Positions 1 through 8,235 of a stretch of DNA of 17,928 nucleotides are shown piece after piece. This DNA is from Pseudomonadota bacterium. GTDB taxonomy: Bacteria > Pseudomonadota > Alphaproteobacteria > Rhizobiales > Xanthobacteraceae. A program made the position numbers and the translations under genes. Positions within the stretch are counted from its first letter, which is position 1, and every line of letters begins with the position of its first letter. The notes below the pieces were generated by a model. It had not been told where the DNA came from. It was given only the letters and a program-made list of their open reading frames with translations, and ran no database searches. The stretch spans positions 1 through 17,928 of the forward strand of contig JAJYAH010000046.1 of assembly GCA_021779635.1 (NCBI GenBank). Direction: 5' to 3'.

Positions 1-2
1 GC

Positions 3-590
3 GCATCGGCCCTGGCTCCGGCGGCGCAAGCCGAAGACTTTCTGTCGGCGCTGTTCGGCGCCTTCGGTGCACGACCGCAGGCTCCTGCCGTCCCCCTGTC
101 GTTCGCGAACGAGGGCGACACCCGGGCTCCGCAGAGCGGAGTCCATTCACGATCGGGCTATTCCGGCGGCTCGCAGGCCTATTGCGTGCGCACATGCGAC
201 GGGCGCTATTTCCCCATCAGCGGATCCAGCGGCCAGAGCCGCGCCGCATCGTGCAACGATTTCTGCCCGGCCAGCGAAACAAAAGTCGTCTACGGCAGCA
301 ATATCGATAATGCAGCAACCGAGAGCGGAAAGCCCTATTCGGAGCTGCCGAACGCCTTTCGCTACCGCAACGAGCTGGTTGCGGGATGCACCTGCAACGG
401 CAAGGACCAGATCGGCCTCGCGCCTGTCAAAATCGAGAACGATCCCACGCTTCGCAAGGGCGATCTCGTTGCCGGGGCTGACGGGCTGATGGTCGCCGGC
501 CGCGTCGCCGACAAACGCGGTGCGTCGCTGAATTTCTCGCCCGCTTCGGAATCGTTGCGTGCACGTGTGCCGGTAGTGGCGTCTGAATAA
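3..590 (+). CDS. DUF2865 domain protein, exported, 5'-truncated
   Basis: This is the C-terminal part of a protein whose start lies before the window; the frame is open from base 3 to the TAA at 588-590, 195 codons. The first visible residues (ASALAPAAQA, then ED) look like the end of a Sec signal peptide with an AxA-type cleavage site, so the product is probably periplasmic. The conserved core has six cysteines in pairs: YCVRTCDGRYFP, CNDFCPAS and GCTCNG. It continues through an LPNAFRYRNEL stretch to a C-terminal segment with IGLAPVKIENDPTLRKGD. I recognise this pattern as DUF2865, a family of unknown function common in Bradyrhizobium relatives; paired cysteines in an exported protein suggest disulfides. 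A short inverted repeat (614-619 with 625-630) follows the stop but has no clear T-tract. No function is assigned. Confidence 0.8.
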   Translation, partial: ASALAPAAQAEDFLSALFGAFGARPQAPAVPLSFANEGDTRAPQSGVHSRSGYSGGSQAYCVRTCDGRYFPISGSSGQSRAASCNDFCPASETKVVYGSNIDNAATESGKPYSELPNAFRYRNELVAGCTCNGKDQIGLAPVKIENDPTLRKGDLVAGADGLMVAGRVADKRGASLNFSPASESLRARVPVVASE

Positions 591-842
591 TCCAGCGGAG
601 ATCGAGGGCCGTTCCGTTCCGATTGAACGGAGGAGAAGTTTTGCCTTTTTATTCGCAGCGTTTCTTCATGCGACCCGGTGGCCACTCCCGCATCAAGTGT
701 GGGGCATGCTTTCGCCGGAAAGCGCCTGGATTCCGATGGCCGCCAAGTGTCGGTTCCGGAACCGGCTGCTTGCGCAGGCGTTGGGATCGGCAGAACGGCC
801 AGCGGACTATCTCCGTCGGCGATGCCCAAGGGGAATTCAAAA
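591..842. other. Intergenic region, no gene seen
   Basis: These 252 bases separate the DUF2865 gene from the small membrane protein. Open frames cross the region but none has a ribosome site, family signature or codon pattern that convinces me. It contains an inverted repeat CCGTTC/GAACGG (614-630) and a perfect 14-bp palindrome CGGTTCCGGAACCG (751-764), either of which could be an operator or a repeat remnant. No convincing promoter is visible. Confidence 0.5.
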
Positions 843-998
843 ATGCTTATCAGCGCGCTGGTCACATTTCTCGTCGTTATCCTTATTCTCTATCTGATCA
901 ATATGCTGCCGCTCGACGGCCGCGCCAAGCAAATCGCGCGCGTCGTAGTGATCGTGCTCGGTGTGATTTCGCTGCTGAAATACATTGCGGTTTTCTAG
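843..998 (+). CDS. Thivi_2564-type small membrane protein
   Basis: This gene encodes a 51-residue, very hydrophobic protein. Two membrane helices flank a short polar turn: residues about 3-20 (ISALVTFLVVILILYLIN), then PLDGRAKQIAR, then about 31-49 (VVVIVLGVISLLKYIAV). The hairpin layout and the PLDxRxKQIxRVVVIV motif match the small family I know as Thivi_2564-type membrane proteins, function unknown. The start is the ATG at 843, preceded by AAGGGG (829-833) at a normal distance; in-frame starts further upstream would add a non-hydrophobic, non-conserved extension. A strong terminator follows at 1021-1048, so it looks like a one-gene transcript. Confidence 0.75.
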   Translation: MLISALVTFLVVILILYLINMLPLDGRAKQIARVVVIVLGVISLLKYIAVF

Positions 999-1020
999 AG
1001 CATGATGAGTGCCTCAACAA

Positions 1021-1048
1021 AAAGCCCCGGCGATTTTGCCGGGGCTTT
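1021..1048. terminator. Bidirectional rho-independent terminator
   Basis: A perfect 11-bp stem (1021-1031 with 1038-1048, AAAGCCCCGGC/GCCGGGGCTTT) encloses the loop GATTTT. An A-run precedes it and a T-run closes it, so it can end transcription from both sides: the small membrane gene on the plus strand and glcB on the minus strand, whose coding region stops at 1105. Confidence 0.88.
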
Positions 1049-1104
1049 CGATTGTCCGACGTAGTTCAACGTCCCGAACCCGTCATCGATATTCCTGCGG
1101 GCAG

Positions 1105-3267
1105 TCAGCCGGCTGCCTTGGCTTCCCGGCGCCGCGCGGTCAGGATGAACTCGGTGTAGCCGTTTGGCTGCTCGCGTCCCCTAAAGATGAGATCGCAGGC
1201 CGCCTTGAAAGCGACGCCATCGAAACCGGGCGCCATCGGCCGGTACAGCGGGTCGCCTTTATTCTGCCCATCGACAACGATCGCCATGCGCTTCAGCGCC
1301 TCCATCACCTGCTCCTTGGTGATGACGCCCTGATGCAGCCAGTTCGCCAGATGCTGGCTCGAGATCCGCAAGGTGGCGCGGTCTTCCATCAAGCCAACGT
1401 CGTGGATGTCGGGCACCTTCGAACAGCCGACGCCCTGATCGATCCATCGCACTACATAGCCCAGAATGCCCTGGCAATTGTTATCGATTTCCTGCTTCAC
1501 GTCGTCGGGGGCCCAGTTCGATTGCGATACCGGGATGGTGAGAATGTCAGACAGTTTGGCGCGCGGGCCGGCCTTTGCCAGTTCCTGCTGGCGCGCCTGC
1601 ACATTGACCCGATGATAGTGCAATGCGTGCAGCGTGGCCGCGGTCGGCGAGGGCACCCACGCGGTGGTGGCGCCGGCTTGCGGGTGCGCGATCTTCTGCG
1701 CCAGCATGTCCGCCATCTTGTCGGGGGCGGCCCACATGCCCTTGCCGATCTGGGCATGGCCGGGCAGACCGTCGATCAGGCCGACATCGACGTTCCAGTC
1801 TTCATAGGCCTTGATCCAGGGCTGCGCCTTCATGTCGTTCTTGCGGATCATCGGGCCGGCTTCCATCGAGGTATGGATCTCGTCGCCGGTGCGATCGAGG
1901 AAGCCGGTGTTGATGAACACGATGCGCCTTGATGCATTCTGGATGCAGGCCTTGAGGTTGACCGTGGTGCGGCGCTCCTCGTCCATGATGCCGACCTTCA
2001 GGGTATTTTCCGGCAGCGACAGCATCTTCTCGACCCGGCCGAACAGCTCGCAGGTCAGCGCGACCTCATCAGGGCCGTGCATCTTCGGCTTGACGATATA
2101 GACCGAGCCGGTCCGGCTGTTGCGGGTTTTCGACGTGCCCTTGAGATCGTGGATCGCAAGCAGGCCGGCGACGGCGGCGTCGAGGATGCCTTCCGGGATT
2201 TCTTTGCCGCTGGGGTCGAGCACGGCGTCGGTGAACATGTGGTGGCCGACATTGCGCATCAGCAACAGGCTGCGGCCGTGCAGCTTGAGCTCTTTGCCGT
2301 CCGGCGTTTGGTAGATGCGGTCGGGATTGAGCGCGCGCGTAAGTGTCTTGCCGCCCTTCTCGAAGTCGGCCGATAGCGTGCCGTTCATCAGACCGAGCGT
2401 ATTGCGGTAGATCAACACCTTGTCTTCGGCATCAACCGCCGCGACGCTGTCTTCCATGTCGAGAATGGTGCTGACCGCCGATTCCAGGATCATGTCGGCG
2501 ACGCCGGCCGGATCGTCCTTGCCGATGCTGTGGCTGCGATCGATTTTGATCTCGATATGCATGCCGTTGTTGACCAGCAGGATCGCGGTCGGGGCGGCGG
2601 GATCGCCCCGATAGCCGGCGAACTGCTCGTTTGATTTCAGCGCGGTGGCATTGCCGCTCTTGAGCTTGGCGGCGAGCTTGCCTGACATGACGCCGTAGGA
2701 GGTCACGTCGGTGTGGCTTCCGGTCGCCAGCGGCGCGGCAGCATCCAGAAAGGCCTTTGCTTTCGCGATCACCTTGTCGCCGCGGGTCTTGTTGTAACCC
2801 TTGCCGCCTTCGCCGGCTTCGTGCGGGATTGCGTCGGTGCCATAAAATGCGTCGTAAAGGCTGCCCCAGCGCGCATTGGCGGCATTCAGGGCGTAGCGCG
2901 CATTGGTGAGCGGCACCACCAGCTGCGGTCCGCAGATCTTGCCGATTTCGTCATCGACGTTCGCGGTCTCGACCTTGTGGGTTGCCGGCTCCGGCAGCAA
3001 ATAGCCGATCTCCCTCAAAAACGCCGTGTACGCATTCATGTCGAACGGCTTGCCCTTGTGGGCGCGGTGCCAGCCGTCGATTTTCGCCTGCAAGGCGTCG
3101 CGCACCGCGAGCAGGTCGCGATTTTTGGGCGCGAGATCGCGAATGACGGCGGCAAGCCCGGCCCAGAATGCGTCGGGCGAAATCCCGGTCTTGGGGGTCG
3201 CTTCCTTGGCTATGAAATCGAACAGGATGGGAGCGATCTTCAGTCCGTGGGCGTCGATACGATTCAT
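1105..3267 (-). CDS. glcB: Malate synthase G
   Basis: Cytosolic malate synthase G condenses glyoxylate with acetyl-CoA to give malate, completing the glyoxylate bypass during growth on acetate, fatty acids, glycolate or stored polyhydroxybutyrate. The product is 720 residues, close to the roughly 723 of E. coli GlcB, and matches the single-chain G isoform along its length. Visible family features include [17 protein letters not shown] (233-249), the [12 protein letters not shown] stretch (268-279), the catalytic arginine in LMRNVGHHM (Arg338), the magnesium ligands in GIMDEERRT (about Glu430) and [11 protein letters not shown] (about Asp458), and the probable general base Asp629 in [13 protein letters not shown]. 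The start is the ATG at 3267, with a modest GAGAG upstream. It lies 204 bp downstream of cysNC on the same strand but a terminator intervenes, so it is probably transcribed separately. Residue equivalences come from memory of the E. coli enzyme. Confidence 0.97.
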   Translation of the reverse strand: MNRIDAHGLKIAPILFDFIAKEATPKTGISPDAFWAGLAAVIRDLAPKNRDLLAVRDALQAKIDGWHRAHKGKPFDMNAYTAFLREIGYLLPEPATHKVETANVDDEIGKICGPQLVVPLTNARYALNAANARWGSLYDAFYGTDAIPHEAGEGGKGYNKTRGDKVIAKAKAFLDAAAPLATGSHTDVTSYGVMSGKLAAKLKSGNATALKSNEQFAGYRGDPAAPTAILLVNNGMHIEIKIDRSHSIGKDDPAGVADMILESAVSTILDMEDSVAAVDAEDKVLIYRNTLGLMNGTLSADFEKGGKTLTRALNPDRIYQTPDGKELKLHGRSLLLMRNVGHHMFTDAVLDPSGKEIPEGILDAAVAGLLAIHDLKGTSKTRNSRTGSVYIVKPKMHGPDEVALTCELFGRVEKMLSLPENTLKVGIMDEERRTTVNLKACIQNASRRIVFINTGFLDRTGDEIHTSMEAGPMIRKNDMKAQPWIKAYEDWNVDVGLIDGLPGHAQIGKGMWAAPDKMADMLAQKIAHPQAGATTAWVPSPTAATLHALHYHRVNVQARQQELAKAGPRAKLSDILTIPVSQSNWAPDDVKQEIDNNCQGILGYVVRWIDQGVGCSKVPDIHDVGLMEDRATLRISSQHLANWLHQGVITKEQVMEALKRMAIVVDGQNKGDPLYRPMAPGFDGVAFKAACDLIFRGREQPNGYTEFILTARRREAKAAG

Positions 3268-3311
3268 GATAAAACTCTCGCGGGAAGCGGCGGTTACACG
3301 GTGTTTTCGGG

Positions 3312-3345
3312 CAAAAACAAAAGAGCGCCGCGAGGGGCGGCGTTC
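3312..3345 (-). terminator. Rho-independent terminator of cysDNC transcript
   Basis: Read on the minus strand, a stem with a 6-bp GC core (CGCCGC at 3326-3331 with GCGGCG at 3337-3342), extended by two outer pairs, encloses a 5-nt loop and is followed by TTTTGTTTTTG. It lies downstream of the cysNC stop and ends only about 45 nt before the glcB start. This separates the sulfur transcript from glcB and leaves very little room for a glcB promoter downstream of it. Confidence 0.75.
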
Positions 3346-3471
3346 AGCCCCCTTTTAGCGCCAAAGCCGGGCCCCTGAGAAGGCCTTTCGCAGGCCCGGA
3401 TTGCGCAAAACAACGCCCGACCGCAGGCCTGGGGCCCTTTTCGGTTCCGATCGATCGGAAGTAACGGCCCT
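3346..3471. other. cysNC-glcB spacer with palindromes
   Basis: No gene is seen here. Two inverted repeats are present: CCGGGCC (3367-3373) with GGCCCGG (3393-3399), and a perfect 16-bp palindrome TTCCGATCGATCGGAA (3445-3460) about 12 bp past the cysNC stop. Neither is followed by a T-tract on the minus strand, so they are not standard terminators. They may be processing or 3'-end protecting hairpins, a repeat remnant, or a site controlling glcB. Confidence 0.5.
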
Positions 3472-5388
3472 CTAGATATTGGCGCCGAGGTCGACGAGTT
3501 CGTCGAACAGAATGCCGCTTGCCGCCAGCATCCGCTCGATCTCGTCGGTCGCCTCGGTGACCGGGCGCGTCGAGGTGTCGATCGTCAATTCGCATTCGGT
3601 CGGCGGCTGGTAGTCGTTGCCGATGCCGGTGAATGCGTGCAGCGCCCCGGCCCGCGCCTTGGCGTAATGGCCCTTGGGATCGCGGCTCTCGCACACTTCG
3701 GCGGGCGTCGCGACATAGATTTCGCGGAACGCCGTGTCGGCGATGCGGCGCGCCGCGGCGCGGTCCTCGCGCGAGGGCGAGACCGCGGCGACGATGGCGA
3801 TGTGGCCATTGCGCGCCAGATGAACCGCAACTTCGGCCAGCCGTCGAATGTTTTCGCTGCGGTGCTGTGCGGAGAATCCGAGATCGCTGTTGAGGCCGGC
3901 GCGCAGCGTATCGCCGTCCAGCAACACCGGCGAACCGCCATTGTTGAACAGCCGGCGTTCCAGCGCGCGCGCCAGCGTCGATTTTCCGGAGCCCGGCAGG
4001 CCCGTCAGCCAGATCACCGCGCCGCTGTGGCGGTAGCGCGCCGAACGTTCGTCGGGGCGCAATGCGGATTCCACCGGCACGATGTCGATCGGAAGCGCGC
4101 GTTGTCCGGCGTCGACCGACAGCACCAGTCCGCCGCCGGCAATGCGGCCGTTGACCTCGATCACCAGACGCCCGGTGCGCGGATTGTCGATGTAGGAATC
4201 GGCCGCCAGCGACTGGGCCAGCGAAATGTCGATCTCGCCGACATGGTTGCGCGCGATTGACTTCGTCTCCACGCTCGAAAGTTCGCCGGGATCGACGGCT
4301 TTCTCGATCGCGACCACGGTGGCGCGGGTTTCCTTGGTGCCGAGGCGAACCAGAATGGAAGCGTCGGTCGCCAGCGGCTTGTCGTGCAGCCAGAAAATGC
4401 GCGCGCGGATCCGGCGCGTATCGCGCGGGCTGCTTCCGGCATGGGCAATCACATCGCCGCGTTCGAGGAACAGCTCGCGGTCGAGCGTGATGCCGACCGA
4501 CCGACCCGCGGTTTGGGGCTCATTGAGCGGAGTGGCCGGCCAGCCCTCGACGGTTCGGATCTTGGCGATCTTGCCCGCGGGCATGATGACGATCTCGTCG
4601 CCGGCGGCAAGGCCGCCGGATTCGATGCGGCCTGCGACAATGCGGCGGTCGTCGAATTTGTAGATCGCCTGCACCGGCAACCGCAGCGCAAGCTGTTCCA
4701 GCGGCCGGGCCGGCTCCAGCGCATCGAGCGCCTCGACCACGGTCGGGCCGCCATACCACTGGATTTTCGGCGTGCGCGCGGCAACCCCGTCGCCATCGCG
4801 CGCCGAAATCGGGATCACCGCCGCCGGGGTGACGCCGAGGCCGGTCAGATGCGCGGAAATCTCGTCGCTGATTTCGTTGAATCGCGCGGTGCTGAAATCG
4901 ACCCGGTCCATCTTGTTGACGACAACGGCGACCTGTTTGACGCCAAGAAGATGCAGCAGATAGCCGTGACGCCGGGTCTGGTCGCGCACGCCCTCCAGCG
5001 CATCGATGATCAGCACCGCGCCATCCGCCTGCGAGGCGCCGGTGATCATGTTGCGCAGGAACTCGGCGTGGCCCGGCGCGTCGATCAGCACGACGTCGCG
5101 GGACCGGGTACGGAAGCGAATCTGTGTGGTGTCGATGGTGATGCCCTGGTCGCGTTCGGTCTGCAGTGCGTCGAGCAGGAACGACCATTCGAACGGCATG
5201 CCGCGCCGCGCGCTGACGGCTTTGAGCATTTCCAGCTTGCCCTCGGGCAGGCTGCCGGTCTCGTGCAGCAGGCGCCCGACCAGGGTGGACTTGCCGTGAT
5301 CGACGTGGCCGACGATGACGATGCGAACCTGCGGACGCGTGGTGCCGTTGGGCGTCGCTGATATCGCTGTGGGGACAATCATGTTCAT
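3472..5388 (-). CDS. cysNC: Bifunctional CysNC: ATP sulfurylase GTPase subunit / APS kinase
   Basis: The N-terminal half is CysN, the GTPase subunit that with CysD makes adenosine 5'-phosphosulfate (APS) from sulfate and ATP. The C-terminal half is CysC, which phosphorylates APS to PAPS. Numbering from the ATG at 5388 (638 residues), GTPase motifs are GHVDHGKS (27-34), DAPGH (104-108) and NKMD (158-161). A beta-barrel elongation-factor-like region follows to about 435. The APS kinase domain has a second P-loop GLPGSGKST (463-471), LDGDTLR (490-496) and the serine of AAVSPSRE (about 537). Both halves look catalytically complete. A TTG at 5400 would add four residues; I prefer the ATG because a GAG-containing sequence sits at a better distance. 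It follows cysD by 23 bp and is surely co-transcribed. Confidence 0.96.
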   Translation of the reverse strand: MNMIVPTAISATPNGTTRPQVRIVIVGHVDHGKSTLVGRLLHETGSLPEGKLEMLKAVSARRGMPFEWSFLLDALQTERDQGITIDTTQIRFRTRSRDVVLIDAPGHAEFLRNMITGASQADGAVLIIDALEGVRDQTRRHGYLLHLLGVKQVAVVVNKMDRVDFSTARFNEISDEISAHLTGLGVTPAAVIPISARDGDGVAARTPKIQWYGGPTVVEALDALEPARPLEQLALRLPVQAIYKFDDRRIVAGRIESGGLAAGDEIVIMPAGKIAKIRTVEGWPATPLNEPQTAGRSVGITLDRELFLERGDVIAHAGSSPRDTRRIRARIFWLHDKPLATDASILVRLGTKETRATVVAIEKAVDPGELSSVETKSIARNHVGEIDISLAQSLAADSYIDNPRTGRLVIEVNGRIAGGGLVLSVDAGQRALPIDIVPVESALRPDERSARYRHSGAVIWLTGLPGSGKSTLARALERRLFNNGGSPVLLDGDTLRAGLNSDLGFSAQHRSENIRRLAEVAVHLARNGHIAIVAAVSPSREDRAAARRIADTAFREIYVATPAEVCESRDPKGHYAKARAGALHAFTGIGNDYQPPTECELTIDTSTRPVTEATDEIERMLAASGILFDELVDLGANI

Positions 5389-5411
5389 CGAAGCACTCAA
5401 CTCAGGATTCG

Positions 5412-6206
5412 TTAGAGATAGCCGGCGACGCGCAGCCGCTCGAAGGCGTCTTCGGTTTCATGATCGAGCGCGCGCCCGGAGCGCTCCGGCACCTTGGTGC
5501 TGTCAAGCTCGATCAGGATCTCCTCGATATTCGATGCGGTCGATGGCACTGGATGGGTGATGTCGGCGTCGCCCAGCGAGCGGTAGCGCTTGCCGTTGCG
5601 CGTCAGATAGAGCGGGATGATCGGGATGTTTTCGCGCTTGGTGTAGGCCCAGATGTCGGCTTCGGTCCAATGCAGGATCGGATGAATGCGCAAGTGCGCG
5701 CCGGGCGGTGGCGAGGCGTTGAACTGGTCCCAGAATTCCGGCGGCTGGTCGCGCACGTCCCATCCGCCCTCGGTGCCGCGCGGCGAGAACACACGCTCCT
5801 TGGCGCGGGTGGCCTCTTCGTCGCGGCGAATGCCGGCGATCAATCCGTCGAAACCATATTTGGCGAGCGCCAGTTTCAATCCTTCGGTCTTGCGCGCCGC
5901 GGACCGGGCGGCCGGCGGCAAGGTCGGATCAACGCTCTCCAGCGGCGGGCAGGGTTCGATCTTCAGATCGAGCTCCCATTCCTTGCCGTAGCGATCGCGG
6001 AACGCATACATCTCCGGAAACTTCTTGCCGGTATCGACATGCAAGGCAGGGAACGGCACGCGGCCGAAGAAAGCCTTGCGCGCCAGCCAGATCATCACAT
6101 TGGAATCCTTGCCGAGCGACCACAACAGCGCCAGCTTCTTCAGCCGCGCGAAGGCTTCCCTGAAGATGTAGATGCTCTGGGCCTCAAGGGCGTCCAAATG
6201 ATCCAT
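5412..6206 (-). CDS. cysD: Sulfate adenylyltransferase subunit 2 (CysD)
   Basis: CysD is the catalytic adenylyltransferase subunit that, with the CysN GTPase, converts sulfate and ATP to APS in the cytosol. It belongs to the PAPS reductase/ATP pyrophosphatase fold: the PP-loop is [12 protein letters not shown] (about 28-39), followed by [46 protein letters not shown] and FRDRYG. From the ATG at 6206 the protein is 264 residues, shorter than E. coli CysD (about 302), mainly because a loop before the conserved [14 protein letters not shown] region is missing. An ATG at 6329 has a good AAGGG upstream and would add 41 residues, but that stretch has poor third-position GC and no family similarity that I recognise, so I treat it as leader. 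A TTG at 6377 would be longer still. It is the first gene of the minus-strand operon with cysNC. Confidence 0.93.
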   Translation of the reverse strand: MDHLDALEAQSIYIFREAFARLKKLALLWSLGKDSNVMIWLARKAFFGRVPFPALHVDTGKKFPEMYAFRDRYGKEWELDLKIEPCPPLESVDPTLPPAARSAARKTEGLKLALAKYGFDGLIAGIRRDEEATRAKERVFSPRGTEGGWDVRDQPPEFWDQFNASPPPGAHLRIHPILHWTEADIWAYTKRENIPIIPLYLTRNGKRYRSLGDADITHPVPSTASNIEEILIELDSTKVPERSGRALDHETEDAFERLRVAGYL

Positions 6207-6472
6207 GGCGGGACCTGTCGGGGGCACAAGGGAAAGACTATCAGCCGGTATTTGCTCGGCCGTGAATCCGCCGGTCGGAGCCGCGCGACGCAACTGGTCT
6301 ATAGCTTGGTCGTTGTCGGGAAGATGCATCTCTGGCCCTTGGCCTTTGAAGGTGAAAATTCTATAGTTGCAACGCAATAGAGAAGAAACAATTTTCTCTT
6401 TGCGCGCGCTGAATGAGACATATATAGAAAATAATTCCAGTCAACCCCGTAAGTTGGGGAAGCGAGCATCGT
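6207..6472. promoter_or_regulatory. Divergent control region between cysD and cysG
   Basis: This 266-bp spacer must hold promoters for both sulfur operons. Its cysG-proximal part (about 6355-6440) is AT-rich against a GC-rich background. It contains TTGCAACGCAA (6367-6377, TTGC and GCAA arms), an inverted repeat AGAGAA (6379-6384) with TTCTCT (6394-6399), and TTGCGC (6400-6405) spaced 17 bp from TATAGA (6423-6428), a candidate cysG promoter. On the minus strand, TATAGA near 6362-6366 is a possible -10 for cysD. A shared LysR-type regulator of sulfur assimilation (CysB/Cbl-like) is a reasonable guess, but none is encoded here and the boxes are eye-picked. Confidence 0.55.
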
Positions 6473-7909
6473 ATGCGATTTCTGCCGGTATTTCTCGATC
6501 TGCAAACCGGTCCTGTGCTGCTCGTCGGAGCCGGCGATCTGGCGCGGGCGAAATTGCGCCTGCTGGCCGCGGCCGGCGCGCGCGTTCGCTGGTTCGCGAC
6601 CGATGGCCGTCATGATGTCGCTGGATTAGAGCCCGCCGACGCGGCCCGGATCGAGTTTGCCGAAGGCGATCCGTTGGCGGCCGATCTCGGCGGTGTGATT
6701 GCGATCTTTTGCGCAGGCGCCGGCGACATTGGAATTGCGATGTCGTTGCGGGCAAAGGCGGTCGGCCTGCCGGTCAATGTGATGGACGACCTGACGCATT
6801 CGACCTTCATCTTTCCTGCGATCGTCGACCGCGGTGACGTGGTGGTGGCGGTCGGCACCGGCGGAGCGTCGCCGGTGGTGGCGCGCCGCGTGCGCGAGCG
6901 CATCGAAGCGATGCTGCCGGCACGGATCGGCGATCTCGCGACCTTCATCGGCCGCTGGCGCAAACAGCTCCACAGCCGCATTGCCGAGATGCCATTGCGC
7001 CGTCGCTTCTGGGAGCGCGTGATCGATGGTCCGATCGGCGCGCTGGTGCTTGCCGGGCGCAGCGACGAAGCCGACACCGCACTGAAGAATATTCCCGATC
7101 CATCCGCTTTCGCCGGCGCGCAGGCGTCAGGCCAGGTGGAGGGCCGGGTGACGCTGGTCGGCGCCGGTCCGGGCGATCCGGATTTGCTGACCGTCAAGGC
7201 GTTGCGCGCCCTGCAGGACGCCGACGTGGTGTTTTACGATGAACTGGTCTCGCCTGAAATTCTCGATCGCGCGCGCCGCGATGCGTCGCGGGTGCCGGTC
7301 GGCCGCCGCGTCGGGAAGCCCGGCATGGGCCAGCGGGTGATCAACCGGCTTTTGATCGAAGCGGCGAGGTCAGGACAGCGCGCGGTACGTCTCAAGGGCG
7401 GCGATCCCTTTGTGTTTGGCCGCGGCGGCGAGGAAGTCGAAGCGCTGCGCGAGGCCGGCATTGCCTATTCGATCGTGCCGGGAATTAGCGCCGGGCTTGG
7501 CGCCGCCGCGCAATTCGAGGTGCCGCTGACTTTCCGGCATGAGGCGCTGCGCATCACGTTCCTCACCGCGCACAAGGCCAAGGACACGGAGGCCGTCGAT
7601 TGGTCGACGCTGACGGACGAGAAGATGACGGTGGTGGTCTATATGGGAATGACCGCGGCGCCGTCGGTGCGAGCCGGCCTGTTGGCGGCCGGGCGCTCGC
7701 CGCAAACGCCGGTCGGGGTATTCGCGCGGGTGACGCGGCCCGACGCCCGGGCGGTGGTCGGAACCCTCGATGAATTGCCGGCGCTGATCGGCCAGGTCGA
7801 TGGCGGTCCTGCGATCCTCGTGATCGGCGACGTCGTCGCGCATTCCGCGCCATGGCGCCATTCGAACCTCAATCACGTCATCACCGGAATTTTGGAAGCT
7901 GCCGAATGA
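6473..7909 (+). CDS. cysG: Siroheme synthase (CysG)
   Basis: This multifunctional enzyme makes siroheme from uroporphyrinogen III, supplying the cofactor of the sulfite reductase encoded two genes later. The product is 478 residues. The N-terminal dehydrogenase/ferrochelatase part (about 1-215) has a nucleotide-binding VLLVGAGDLARAK (15-27), the probable catalytic aspartate in PVNVMDD (Asp105 or 106) and a VGTGGASPVVARRVRERIE loop (127-145). The C-terminal SAM-dependent uroporphyrinogen-III methyltransferase (about 223-470) has VGAGPGDPDLLT (229-240), VVFYDELVS and RLKGGDPFVFGRGGEE (306-321). The ATG at 6473 has GGGGAAG about 11 bases upstream. It is the first gene of the plus-strand operon, and its TGA overlaps the next ATG by four bases. 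Confidence 0.96.
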   Translation: MRFLPVFLDLQTGPVLLVGAGDLARAKLRLLAAAGARVRWFATDGRHDVAGLEPADAARIEFAEGDPLAADLGGVIAIFCAGAGDIGIAMSLRAKAVGLPVNVMDDLTHSTFIFPAIVDRGDVVVAVGTGGASPVVARRVRERIEAMLPARIGDLATFIGRWRKQLHSRIAEMPLRRRFWERVIDGPIGALVLAGRSDEADTALKNIPDPSAFAGAQASGQVEGRVTLVGAGPGDPDLLTVKALRALQDADVVFYDELVSPEILDRARRDASRVPVGRRVGKPGMGQRVINRLLIEAARSGQRAVRLKGGDPFVFGRGGEEVEALREAGIAYSIVPGISAGLGAAAQFEVPLTFRHEALRITFLTAHKAKDTEAVDWSTLTDEKMTVVVYMGMTAAPSVRAGLLAAGRSPQTPVGVFARVTRPDARAVVGTLDELPALIGQVDGGPAILVIGDVVAHSAPWRHSNLNHVITGILEAAE

Positions 7910-8223
7910 CCTCCCCGCTCGAACAGAAAAAAATCAGGATCACCGGCCCGTCCATGGTGACGGCCAACCGCACCTGGGACGGTGTTGTGATCTACCGCAC
8001 TGCCCAGCAGGGCTGGTCGGCAGATTTGTCGGACGCGGCAATCGTCCGCACCTCCGATGAAGCGCGGGCGTTGCTCAGCGAAGCGGAGGCCGACGATGTC
8101 GGCGCGGTCGGCGCCTATATCGCTCCGGTCGAAGTCAAGGATACCGGGGCGATCAAGCCCGGCAATTTGCGCGAACATATCCGGTCGGAAGGCGTCACCA
8201 TCGATCTTCCGGTCCCGGCATAA
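7906..8223 (+). CDS. DUF2849 protein, sulfite-reduction accessory
   Basis: A 105-residue soluble protein that I recognise as DUF2849, chiefly from the N-terminal pattern VTANRTWDGVVIY (18-30) and from its position between cysG and cysI. The start is the ATG at 7906 in an ATGA overlap with the cysG stop, which implies translational coupling; a longer in-frame reading from 7852 lies within cysG and is unlikely. There are no membrane segments, no cysteines and no catalytic motif. It contains an acidic middle (LLSEAEADDVGAVGAY) and ends in a short hydrophobic tail. Its role is unknown. Being wedged between the siroheme synthase and the sulfite reductase suggests that it helps assemble or operate CysI, but that is inference from context. 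Confidence 0.85.
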   Translation: MTSPLEQKKIRITGPSMVTANRTWDGVVIYRTAQQGWSADLSDAAIVRTSDEARALLSEAEADDVGAVGAYIAPVEVKDTGAIKPGNLREHIRSEGVTIDLPVPA

Positions 8224-8235
8224 GGCTATCGGCTC

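Noticed and set aside
623..1159. Plus-strand frame of 178 codons overlapping the small membrane gene and terminator
   Set aside because: It passes through a strong terminator and into the 3' end of glcB, and its composition is arginine-rich out-of-frame sequence. The 51-residue hydrophobic frame is the credible gene.
1009..1932. Plus-strand open frame of 307 codons opposite glcB
   Set aside because: It begins inside the terminator region and runs antisense to malate synthase; no family similarity.
4384..5361. Plus-strand open frame of 325 codons within cysNC
   Set aside because: Antisense shadow of the GTPase domain; no ribosome site or recognisable domain.
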